Assembly (NCBI GenBank): GCA_903864265.1
Contig: CAIPFN010000183.1
Span: 1-32,140 of the forward strand
Direction of reading: 5' to 3'
Source: an uncultured Bacteroidales bacterium
Lineage (GTDB): Bacteria; Bacteroidota; Bacteroidia; Bacteroidales; UBA4417
DNA length: 32,140 nt
Shown: positions 5,715 through 13,724 of the stretch, one piece after another
Position numbering within the stretch: position 1 is the stretch's first letter
Layout of the letters: the number at the start of each line of letters is the position of its first letter
Program-made: the position numbers and the translations under genes
The notes under the pieces: generated by a model
What the model was told of the DNA's origin: nothing
The model's input: only the letters and a program-made list of their open reading frames with translations
The model's database searches: none

Positions 5715-8690
5715 TTAAAAGTTAATGTTTAAACCAACAGAAATGCTGCGCGCTTTAGGATAATTGTTGTAATCGATTCCTACTGAAGAGGCTGAAGAAT
5801 TTCCTGCATATGTGTTTACTTCAGGATCGTAACCTGTGTATTTTGTGATTACAAAAAGATTCTGACCGGTACAATAGATTCTGGCTTTCAATTCTGTTCC
5901 GATTTTAAGTTTGAGGTTATAGCCCAATGTCAGGTTGTCGAGGCGCAAGAAATTACCTTTTTCGAGCCAGCGTGTCGATGAATAATTGTAAGCGGCATGT
6001 GCAACGCCGGCAGCGCCTTCCTGGCTTACATTCTGGCCGGGTAAACGGTTCGTCTGTGATATTTCGGCTCTTGTATTGTTGTAGAGCTCGTTGCCAAAGC
6101 AACCTCTGAAACCGATATTCATATCAAAATCATTGTATCTTAAGGTTGAGCTCAGTCCATAAGTAGCTTTTGGAAGAGCATGTCCGATAATTTGTTTATC
6201 CTTATCGTCAATTACGCCATCAGTATTCAAATCGGTAAATATTTCTTTTCCGGCATTGTCCAGTCCTAAATATTCGTAGCCATAGTATGAACCATAAGGT
6301 TCTCCTACACGGATAATCTGTATTCCCTGGCCCGGTGCTCCGGCCCCGCTGATAGCGCCTGTATGAATATCAGAGCCTTCGTAAAGTTTAGTGATTTCAT
6401 TTTTGTTGCTGGCTATATTGAAATCCAGATTCCATTGCAGGTTTTCTTTCTGAATGGCTTTCACCCCAATGCTGAATTCAATCCCTTTATTGGTCATTTC
6501 ACCAATATTATCAAGATATACCGAAGAAACTGCAGGCTGAACGGCAACTAATTCAACAAGGAGTTTTGTGGTATTTTTGTTGTAATAATCGAGTGTTCCA
6601 TACAAACGTTGTTTGAAGAATCCGAAATCAATACCAACATTGGTTTGTTTTGTTTCCTCCCATTGTAATCCCGGATTTGGAATTGTATTGGCATTGTATC
6701 GCGAATAATACGTGTTTCCGAAATATGAACCGCCCATTTGATTAACTGAAAGCGTTGACATAAAACGGTAGTTCCCGATTTCCTGGTTACCTGTCCCTCC
6801 ATAACCTAATCTTACTTTCAAATCAGAAAAGAGGGTATTGTTTTTCAGGAATTCTTCGTTAATTGCACGCCATGCAAAACCTACCGAAGGGAAAAGTCCA
6901 TACTGGTTATCTTTGCCAAAACGCGATGAGCCGTCGGTACGCAAAGTTGCCGTAAGCATATAACGGTCGCTGTATGAATAATTTACACGTCCGAAGAAAG
7001 AAATCAGCCTGTTAGCTTCATTAACGATGTTGATGGTTTTTGTACCGGTTACATCCATGCTGTTGTAACCCAGGTTATCGTTGCTATATCCTTCGGCGGT
7101 TGTATTAGTGAAATAATTATCATATTGCTGCCATGAGTAACCACCTAACACATTTACCAAATGCTTGTCAATTTGCTTATTGTAGGTGAGGTAAAACTCC
7201 AGTAATTTGCTGGCGTTAGTCTGGTCGGTATTTATTCCCCTGCCGTGAACATCTTTTCCTATCGAAGATGCGATGGGCTGATAAATATTCCGTTGCTGCG
7301 CATCACGGTCATAGGCCAGATTCAGTTTTGCCTTTACCTCGCTGAAAAGGCTGACTTCCGTTTCCAGATTTCCGATTACGCGGTTACCGTCGGTTATATC
7401 GGTTACCTGGTTCTGCAGAGCAACAGGGTTGCGCACATCATTTGAATATTCATGGTAGGTGCCATCCTCATTTTTTACCGGCTGAGTTGGATCCATTTTA
7501 AATATATTGTTCAACACTCCTCCTCTGAAACCTCCGGTTTGTTGTTCAATCAGGTTACTGGAATTGTAATTGGTGTTAGCCAGGTTGAACTGGAATTTCA
7601 GCTTGTCGTTCAAACATTTCTGGCTTACGTTTACACGTGCATTGTACCTTTTCATATCGGTGCCAATAATGATACCGGCCTGATTTTGAGTTCCAAGCGA
7701 AACCCTGTATTGTGTTTTTAGACTTCCACCGCTGAAAGCTACATTATGACTTTGTGAGTAGGCCGTGCGGTAAATTTCGTCCTGCCAGTCGGTATTTGCA
7801 GTGCCAAAAGTGGCAGATAAACCTTTTGAAGTAACCGCACTTTTATACTCATCGGCTGAAAGGATATCCAGTTTCTTAGGAAGTTTGCTCATTCCGAAAG
7901 ATCCATCATAGCTTAATTTCACTTCACCGGCAGCCCCTTTTTTGGTAGTTATCATAATTACACCGTTGGCGCCGCGTGAACCGTAAATAGCAGTTGCCGA
8001 AGCATCCTTCAAGATGGTCATGGTTTCAATATCTTCAGGAGCGAGCATTACCAATGGATTGATACTCCCGTTGTTAAGCCCGTTATCGGAATTGGAGTTC
8101 AGGTTAAGCTGTTTCCGGTTATTGTCGACAGGAACACCATCAATTACAAAAAGGGGTTCGCTTCCCGCCGTAATGGAGTTGGTTCCACGTATGCGGATGC
8201 TGGAAGAACTTCCTGGTTGACCATTGGTGGAAATTATCTGAACGCCGGCAGTTTTCCCATTTAAAAGTTGCTCGGGCGAAAAAGCCATTCCTTTATTAAA
8301 TTTATCAGAGCTAACGGTTGTAATTGCGCCGGTGTTGTCTGATTTTTTTTGAGTTCCATAACCAATAACAACAACCTCACTGAGATTGGTCGCGTCCTGG
8401 AATAAGGTAACATCCAATGTTTTTTGTCCATGTAAAGCTATTTCCTGAGTGGTGTATCCCACAAATGAAAAAATAAGAGCAGTACCGGTTTCTGGAACAT
8501 TTAATGAAAATTTGCCATTTACATCAGTTACAGTTCCCTGTGTAGTTCCTTTTATTTGAATACTTACACCCGGAAGTGTCCCGGCGTCATCTTTAACAGT
8601 ACCGTTAACCGTTCCCTGGGCGGCAGCAAAACCTGAGCTTAGCAAAACAAAGCACAGGGTGTAAATAAATAGTTGAAAGGTTTTTTTCAT
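5715..8690 (-). CDS. SusC/RagA-family TonB-dependent outer membrane transporter (pair 1)
   Basis: A 991-residue TonB-dependent receptor. A signal peptide (cleavage after about residue 24, AAAQ) is followed by a carboxypeptidase-regulatory-like domain (about 27-105, GTVNGTVKDDAGTLPGVSI and VGYTTQE), then the SusC plug: SEVVVIGYGTQKK, the LLNGKTAGVQI segment and the SusC signature FVIDGVPVDN with DASATAIYGSRGANGVIMITTK. The rest is the 22-strand barrel ending in an aromatic residue (GLNINF). It imports glycans across the outer membrane with TonB energy, together with SusD1 12 bases downstream. The gene is divergent from the LacI-family regulator, and a LacI-type palindrome lies about 115 bases upstream of its start, so repression by that regulator is likely. 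Length and all domains look intact. Confidence 0.96.
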   Translation of the reverse strand: MKKTFQLFIYTLCFVLLSSGFAAAQGTVNGTVKDDAGTLPGVSIQIKGTTQGTVTDVNGKFSLNVPETGTALIFSFVGYTTQEIALHGQKTLDVTLFQDATNLSEVVVIGYGTQKKSDNTGAITTVSSDKFNKGMAFSPEQLLNGKTAGVQIISTNGQPGSSSSIRIRGTNSITAGSEPLFVIDGVPVDNNRKQLNLNSNSDNGLNNGSINPLVMLAPEDIETMTILKDASATAIYGSRGANGVIMITTKKGAAGEVKLSYDGSFGMSKLPKKLDILSADEYKSAVTSKGLSATFGTANTDWQDEIYRTAYSQSHNVAFSGGSLKTQYRVSLGTQNQAGIIIGTDMKRYNARVNVSQKCLNDKLKFQFNLANTNYNSSNLIEQQTGGFRGGVLNNIFKMDPTQPVKNEDGTYHEYSNDVRNPVALQNQVTDITDGNRVIGNLETEVSLFSEVKAKLNLAYDRDAQQRNIYQPIASSIGKDVHGRGINTDQTNASKLLEFYLTYNKQIDKHLVNVLGGYSWQQYDNYFTNTTAEGYSNDNLGYNSMDVTGTKTINIVNEANRLISFFGRVNYSYSDRYMLTATLRTDGSSRFGKDNQYGLFPSVGFAWRAINEEFLKNNTLFSDLKVRLGYGGTGNQEIGNYRFMSTLSVNQMGGSYFGNTYYSRYNANTIPNPGLQWEETKQTNVGIDFGFFKQRLYGTLDYYNKNTTKLLVELVAVQPAVSSVYLDNIGEMTNKGIEFSIGVKAIQKENLQWNLDFNIASNKNEITKLYEGSDIHTGAISGAGAPGQGIQIIRVGEPYGSYYGYEYLGLDNAGKEIFTDLNTDGVIDDKDKQIIGHALPKATYGLSSTLRYNDFDMNIGFRGCFGNELYNNTRAEISQTNRLPGQNVSQEGAAGVAHAAYNYSSTRWLEKGNFLRLDNLTLGYNLKLKIGTELKARIYCTGQNLFVITKYTGYDPEVNTYAGNSSASSVGIDYNNYPKARSISVGLNINF

Positions 8691-8770
8691 GGTAGGTGGT
8701 TGTTGTTGGTTAATGAATTATTTCCACACAAAGAAAATACATAAGTTTGAATTAAAAACACCTGTAAACC

Positions 8771-8785
8771 AATGCGATGCGCATT
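8771..8785. repeat. Short inverted repeat, possible second protein-binding site
   Basis: AATGCG, a three-base spacer, then CGCATT form a perfect 6-base inverted repeat 18 bases from the CACAAACGTTTGTG palindrome. It lies in the SusC1-facing half of the divergent promoter region. Its function is not shown by the sequence. Confidence 0.35.
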
Positions 8786-8803
8786 ATTGACCCCAAACGT
8801 TCT

Positions 8804-8817
8804 CACAAACGTTTGTG
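8804..8817. promoter_or_regulatory. LacI-family operator candidate (perfect 14-base palindrome)
   Basis: CACAAACGTTTGTG is a perfect 14-base palindrome with a central CG, the usual shape of LacI/GalR-family operators. It sits between SusC1 and the LacI-family gene, next to another AAACGTT half site nine bases to the left. I found no comparable palindrome in the other intergenic regions of this window, so the regulator probably controls SusC1/D1 and itself. Confidence 0.7.
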
Positions 8818-8979
8818 GTTGATAACTTTCATAAAATAAATTAAAGAGCTGCCATTAATTTACACCCAAATGAAAATAAATTTTGAAATGGCAGGCATTT
8901 TTATACTTTTACCGGGGCGAAAAACACGAATCATTTCCCCAACCTACTTAACAACTCCCTGTAATTCAAGCAATAGCTT

Positions 8980-9990
8980 ATGAGAGTAAACACCATTAAA
9001 CTTAAAGATATCGCAAAAGCTCTTAATCTTTCCATCTCAACGGTAAGCCGTGCCCTGAAAGATCATCCTGATGTAAAACCCGAAACTATTAAAGCGGCAA
9101 AGCAACTGGCGGAGTTATTACATTATAAACCTGACACCAATGCACTTTCGCTCCGAAGCAGGAAAAGCAAAATAATAGGTTATATTACACCAGAGATTTC
9201 CTATTTCTTTTTCCCTTCGGTGTTGAAAGGTATTGAAGAAATAGCCAACAGGAAAGGATACAATGTGATGATTCTTCAATCAAACGAAGACTACCTGAGA
9301 GAAGTTGACTGTACCGAAACCCTGTTGTCGAATAATGTGGATGGACTGATTATATCCGTCACCAAAGAAACAAATACTTTTCATCATTTCGACATGGCTA
9401 AGAGGGGAAATGTTCCCATTGTTTTTATTGATAAAGTGCCCAAAAATTATGAAGGAGATAAAATTTCGGTCGATGGCGAAGACGGAACATTTAAAGCTAT
9501 AGAATACCTGATAAATGAAGGGTATAAACGAATTGCAATCGGTTTGGGCAATCCGAATATTTCCATTTCACGGGACCGGCTGAATGGCTACCTAAGGGCC
9601 TTAAATAAATACAATATCCCTGTAAATGATGAGTATGTTTATCACAGCAACAGCATTGATGAAGCCGAACTCCTCACCTATAAATTACTTCAACTCCCCT
9701 CACCTCCCGATTCCATATTTTCGATAAGCGACCAGGTGGTTGCAGGTGTAATGATCGCGCTTAATAAAAAAAACATGAAAATACCCGAGCAAATAGCGGT
9801 ATTAAGTTTCAGTGATGAGCCATTTTGTAATATGTTCAATCCTCCTTTAACAACAGTTACTCCCTTGGGTTACGAACTTGGAATGGAAACAGCTCAATTG
9901 TTAATTGAACGGATCGAAAGCAACGAAATGTATTATAATCCGGTGGTTAAAAAGCTTAAAACCGAACTGGTAATACGAAAATCTACCTGA
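8980..9990 (+). CDS. LacI/GalR-family transcriptional regulator
   Basis: A 336-residue DNA-binding sugar-responsive regulator. The helix-turn-helix is at residues 7-26 (LKDIAKALNLSISTVSRAL) with the hinge YKPDTNALSLRSRKS at about 50-64, followed by a periplasmic-binding-protein-like effector domain (IIGYITPEISYFFFPSVLKGIEE, then VPIVFIDKVP, the YLINEGYKRIAIGLG segment and the C-terminal PLTTVTPLGYELG motif). The start is the ATG at 8980; length is normal. It is divergent from SusC1 with a perfect LacI-type palindrome between them, which makes it the likely repressor or activator of susCD1 and perhaps the phosphorylase operon beyond. The effector is not shown; sucrose, fructose or a phosphorylated product are reasonable. 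It is followed by the HTCS gene in the same direction but with a 342-base gap, so the two are probably separate units. Confidence 0.95.
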   Translation: MRVNTIKLKDIAKALNLSISTVSRALKDHPDVKPETIKAAKQLAELLHYKPDTNALSLRSRKSKIIGYITPEISYFFFPSVLKGIEEIANRKGYNVMILQSNEDYLREVDCTETLLSNNVDGLIISVTKETNTFHHFDMAKRGNVPIVFIDKVPKNYEGDKISVDGEDGTFKAIEYLINEGYKRIAIGLGNPNISISRDRLNGYLRALNKYNIPVNDEYVYHSNSIDEAELLTYKLLQLPSPPDSIFSISDQVVAGVMIALNKKNMKIPEQIAVLSFSDEPFCNMFNPPLTTVTPLGYELGMETAQLLIERIESNEMYYNPVVKKLKTELVIRKST

Positions 9991-10332
9991 CAAAACTGTG
10001 TTTGAAAGCATCGAAATATGCCTTGATACTTTCATGATACGTAAGCATATCTTACACTGGTTTGCAGTCTGTTTGATAAAAAATTTAGGCTGCGACATTT
10101 GCCAGGCTTATGGGAACTGAGTAGTTGTAACTTCCAACCACAACGACCAGGTTTAGCGGCATTGTGGATATTAGAGAGCCGTTAAACAAAGCATTGACAG
10201 GCATACGACAGAGCACCGGCACCTGTTTTTTAACTGCATGCGCAGAGTGTTATTGTGTTTATAATAACAATTTCCTTTTCCATCCTGACTTTTAGTATCT
10301 TTATCACAAATTCAAGAAACACCCCTAAGGCA
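9991..10332. other. Intergenic region before the HTCS gene
   Basis: No supported gene. The frame of the HTCS is open back to a GTG at 10255, but the stretch 10255-10332 codes for an atypical leader and I treat it as untranslated. It contains an inverted repeat TGTTATT / AATAACA (10248-10254 and 10263-10269, 8-base loop) that could be a regulator site, and TATCTTTA near 10296, a near match to the -7 element. No clear terminator for the LacI gene is seen. Confidence 0.4.
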
Positions 10333-13140
10333 TTGAAAAAAATCTTACTGCTTTCTTTTGTCATAATTATACTCTTTCACGGTATACTTGCCGATGCGCA
10401 GAAAACAGCCGCAAAAACCAAATTTCTGATTGGGTTCTCCCAATGTACAACTGCGGATGCCTGGCGTAAATCGATGGATCAGGAGATGCAGAATGAGTTA
10501 TTATATTATCCGAATCTCCAGCTTATTATCAGGGATGCCTCCAACAGCAGCATGAAACAGATCAAGGATATCAGGGAGATGCTGACTTTGGGCATTGATC
10601 TGCTGATTGTTTCACCCAATGAATCTGAACCATTAACAGGAATAGTCAGCGAGGTGTATCGCAAAGGCATACCGGTAATTGTAATCGACCGCAAGATTGA
10701 ATCAAGCGACTACACCGCCTTTATAGGTGGCAATAATTATCAGATAGGCAAAGAAGCGGGGAAATACGCTCTCAAGCTGTTAAAAGGAAAAGGGCGCATT
10801 GTTGAAATATGGGGGCTCAAAGGATCTTCACCGGCCAAGGAGCGGCACAAGGGTTTTGTTGAAGAAGTATCCAAAGCCCCCGGAATAAGCATTATCAACT
10901 CCCTTTCAGGCGAATGGGAGGCGAAAAGCGGTGGAGAGGTAATGAGTTCGTTTCTGGAACTAAATGAACACTTTGATCTCGTTTTTGCCCATAACGATGT
11001 CATGGCAATCAGTGCGTACAAAGCCTACATCCGGAAATACACGACAAAAAACGCTTTCTTTATCGGCGTTGACGGCTTACCCGGTACATCCTGCGGCATA
11101 CAGGCTGTGATGGACCGAAAACTGGACGCAACCATGCTGTATCCTACAGGTGGCAGCCTCGCTGTTTCGATGGCATGGGATATACTGAATAAAAAACCCA
11201 TCAACAAGGAGAATATATTAAATACCCTGGTCATTGACTCCACCAATGTACGCGCCTTGAAATTTCAAACCGATGAAATACTGAACCTGCACCACCGGAT
11301 AGTTAGTTCCAGACAAATACTCGACCAACAGGTAAAAAGGTACCTGAGCCAGCAATTCTGGCTGATTGTGGCACTCAGTTCATTGTTTGTGGTTATCATC
11401 TTAATCGTGCTGCTGCTGCGAGGATTCCGTAACAAGGCGAAAGCCAACCTCAAACTTGAAGTTCAGAAACAGGCCATCACCCGTCAAAACGAAGAATTAA
11501 GAAAAATTTCGCTGGCACTCGAAGCCGCCACCAATGCCAAAATGGTCTTTTTTACCAATATCTCCCATGAATTCCGCACACCGCTTACCCTGATGCTTGG
11601 CCCGCTGGAAAACATTCTTTCGGAGAACAAACTATCGGTTAACCTCCGCAACCAGCTACAGATGATGCTCCGCAATGCTTCGAGGTTGTTACGGCTGATC
11701 AACCAGCTGATGGATCTCCGGAAAGTGGAGGATGAAAAAATGAAACTCAATGCGTGCGAATACGACATCATCGGCTTTTCCCGCGAAATTAAAGAAGCGT
11801 TCGACGAACTGGCATCCAGAAAGAATATCTGTTTCAGGTTCAATACCTCCCTGGAAGAACAAATGTTATACTTTGACCGGGACAAGGTTGACAAAATCCT
11901 GTTTAACCTGCTGACCAATGCCTTTAAGTTCACGTCTGTTTCGGGCAGTATTGAGTTAAACATCAGCCGGGTGCAGCATACATTCGGGGGTATGGAAAAA
12001 GAAGCCGTTGAAATTGAAGTAAAAGACAACGGGATAGGAATTGCCGAAGAAAGTCTGAATAAAATTTTTGAGCGCTTTTACCAGGTTGAACAAAACAAAG
12101 GAAATCTGGTGGCTGGCACAGGCATTGGGCTTCCTTTGTCAAAAGGTTTTGTCGACCTTCACCACGGAAGTATAACAGTTAAAAGTAAAAAAGATGAAGG
12201 GTCTTCCTTTGCCGTCTATTTCCAGTTAGGGCGAGAACATTACGGGGATGACGAAATCATGACTGAGGACAAGGAATATACCAGGATTGAAAGGCAAATA
12301 TTCCCCGAAAGCAGCCAGGTTGAAACGGATGTACCGGGAATGGACCAGGCTCAAATATCGGATGACTATGAGAACAGACCATTGCTGCTCATTGTTGAAG
12401 ACAATGCCGATGTAAGCAAATTCATAAAAAACTGCCTAAGCGACAGTTACAGGATTATGACAGCCATAAACGGAAGAGATGCATTTGAAAAAATATACAT
12501 TGACGAGCCCGACCTCATTATCAGCGATGTGATGATGCCTGAAATGGATGGATTGGAATTTACCAGAAGATTAAAATCCGATATCCGTACCTGTCACATC
12601 CCGCTAATACTGCTCACCGCCTTATCGTCGCACGAACACAAGATAGAAGGCCTCGAAACCGGAGCCGACTCTTATATTGCCAAGCCTTTCAACAAAAAGC
12701 ACCTGCAGGTGAGGGTTCAGCGTTTGATTGAAAACCGGCAACAGATCCGCAAGCATTACCAGCAGGATGTAATTACTCAATTTGTAAGCGAAAATAAAAT
12801 ATCGCAGCTCGACAGCAATTTTCTTAAAAAATGCAATGCCATCATTGAGAAGCATTTAACCGACAACGAGTACGGGGTTGAACAGGTAAGCGTCGAAATC
12901 GGGCTATCGAGGGTGCATGTGTACCGCAAGATCAAGCATCTGACCGGGCTGACGGTGAGCGAATTTATCAGGAATATAAAACTGAAGAAAGCCGCCGTGA
13001 TGTTAGAGGAAAGCGGTAAAAGTATAGCAGAAGTAGCTTACGAAACAGGGTTTTCAAGCCCATCGTATTTTTCAAAATGCTTTAAAGACCTGTTTAATAT
13101 CTCTCCCACGGAGTATGTTCAGCATAACACATCGGATTAA
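10333..13140 (+). CDS. Hybrid two-component system regulator with periplasmic-binding-protein sensor (BT1754-like)
   Basis: A 935-residue one-protein signalling system. The TTG at 10333 gives MKKILLLSFVIIILFHGILADAQ, a standard signal peptide; the frame stays open to a GTG at 10255 but that leader looks unnatural. Domains: periplasmic sugar-binding fold of the ribose/fructose type (about 30-315, FLIGFSQCTTADAWRKSM, FIGGNNYQIGKEAGK, FAHNDVMAISAY), one membrane helix (about 343-362), HisKA with phospho-His412 (SHEFRTPLTLML), HATPase with N box and G boxes (DNGIGIAEES, GTGIGLPLSKG), receiver domain with Asp732 (IISDVMMPEMDG) and Lys784, and a C-terminal AraC helix-turn-helix pair. In Bacteroides thetaiotaomicron the same architecture (BT1754) senses fructose and switches on the fructan locus. 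Here it lies convergent with the GH32/GH36 operon, which it most likely activates. Confidence 0.93.
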   Translation: MKKILLLSFVIIILFHGILADAQKTAAKTKFLIGFSQCTTADAWRKSMDQEMQNELLYYPNLQLIIRDASNSSMKQIKDIREMLTLGIDLLIVSPNESEPLTGIVSEVYRKGIPVIVIDRKIESSDYTAFIGGNNYQIGKEAGKYALKLLKGKGRIVEIWGLKGSSPAKERHKGFVEEVSKAPGISIINSLSGEWEAKSGGEVMSSFLELNEHFDLVFAHNDVMAISAYKAYIRKYTTKNAFFIGVDGLPGTSCGIQAVMDRKLDATMLYPTGGSLAVSMAWDILNKKPINKENILNTLVIDSTNVRALKFQTDEILNLHHRIVSSRQILDQQVKRYLSQQFWLIVALSSLFVVIILIVLLLRGFRNKAKANLKLEVQKQAITRQNEELRKISLALEAATNAKMVFFTNISHEFRTPLTLMLGPLENILSENKLSVNLRNQLQMMLRNASRLLRLINQLMDLRKVEDEKMKLNACEYDIIGFSREIKEAFDELASRKNICFRFNTSLEEQMLYFDRDKVDKILFNLLTNAFKFTSVSGSIELNISRVQHTFGGMEKEAVEIEVKDNGIGIAEESLNKIFERFYQVEQNKGNLVAGTGIGLPLSKGFVDLHHGSITVKSKKDEGSSFAVYFQLGREHYGDDEIMTEDKEYTRIERQIFPESSQVETDVPGMDQAQISDDYENRPLLLIVEDNADVSKFIKNCLSDSYRIMTAINGRDAFEKIYIDEPDLIISDVMMPEMDGLEFTRRLKSDIRTCHIPLILLTALSSHEHKIEGLETGADSYIAKPFNKKHLQVRVQRLIENRQQIRKHYQQDVITQFVSENKISQLDSNFLKKCNAIIEKHLTDNEYGVEQVSVEIGLSRVHVYRKIKHLTGLTVSEFIRNIKLKKAAVMLEESGKSIAEVAYETGFSSPSYFSKCFKDLFNISPTEYVQHNTSD

Positions 13141-13548
13141 GGGAACTCCATTACAAGCCACTACTGTCTGGCCAAAAGGCCCCTGATTATGTTCAGTACT
13201 CTACCTCGTTTCAGGGCTAGGTTACTTACAAGCTTCAGGCAAACAGAAATGCAGCGTCATGACAATCCCTCCTATCCACTTTTACACCTGCCAGCTAATT
13301 CTGATTTCCACCAGGTCCGCAAACTGCAATTTTCCATCAGTCAAAGCAAGAACGCATAAAACTATTTGAAAGCCAGACCCTTAGGGCCAGGCCGTCATGA
13401 CATCCTGTCTTTATTTTCATTTATCCGACGGCTTGATAATGCATTCCCAAATATTCATGGATACAGGAAACCCAAAGCTGGCCCTATTTGCCGTGGGCTC
13501 ACAATTGAAACGAAATGCCTGGCTATGCAGGAATTAACACCGCTACTT
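13141..13548. other. Non-coding gap between the convergent HTCS and GH32 genes
   Basis: About 400 bases without a gene I can support. A 90-codon plus-strand frame (13366-13638) overlaps the terminator and has no recognisable motif or promoter, so I reject it. A small GGCC-AAAA-GGCC hairpin sits at 13171-13182 just past the HTCS stop but has no U-tract. Otherwise nothing is seen. Confidence 0.55.
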
Positions 13549-13608
13549 AAAAAAATACAACCTGATTCCTCGCTGCCCTGTAGTAAGGAGCAGTTCGGAA
13601 CCAGGTTG
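13549..13608 (-). terminator. Intrinsic terminator of the GH32/GH36 operon
   Basis: Arms at plus 13558-13569 (CAACCTGATTCC) and 13597-13608 (GGAACCAGGTTG) pair over 12 bases with one G-U in the minus-strand RNA, and the transcript then runs into a U-rich tail (complement of the seven A at 13549-13555). It lies about 117 bases after the stop codon of the last GH32 gene and marks the end of the long operon. Confidence 0.78.
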
Positions 13609-13724
13609 CCACCCAACCTCAAATCACCAACCAAGTGAATCTTAATTATCGTTTTAAAGCTACCGTTTAGAGATTATATCCCTTTGCGGGTCAATGTATA
13701 TTTTGCAAACTTTGATGCCCGCGA

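Larger units (their letters stand above)
8691..8979. promoter_or_regulatory. Divergent promoter region between SusC1 and the LacI-family regulator
   Basis: A 289-base gap between two divergent genes. It holds the operator-like palindrome at 8804-8817, an extra half site AAACGTT at 8795-8801 and a second inverted repeat, AATGCG-ATG-CGCATT, at 8771-8785. A TAAGTTTG (8742-8749, plus) fits the -7 element but lacks a -33 partner. I could not assign either promoter firmly. Confidence 0.7.

Noticed and set aside
9901-10098. 65-codon minus-strand ORF overlapping the end of the LacI-family gene
   Set aside because: Overlaps a clear gene on the other strand and shows no protein features.
13366-13638. 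90-codon plus-strand ORF after the HTCS gene
   Set aside because: No recognisable motif, composition unlike a protein, and it runs through the minus-strand terminator hairpin at 13549-13608.
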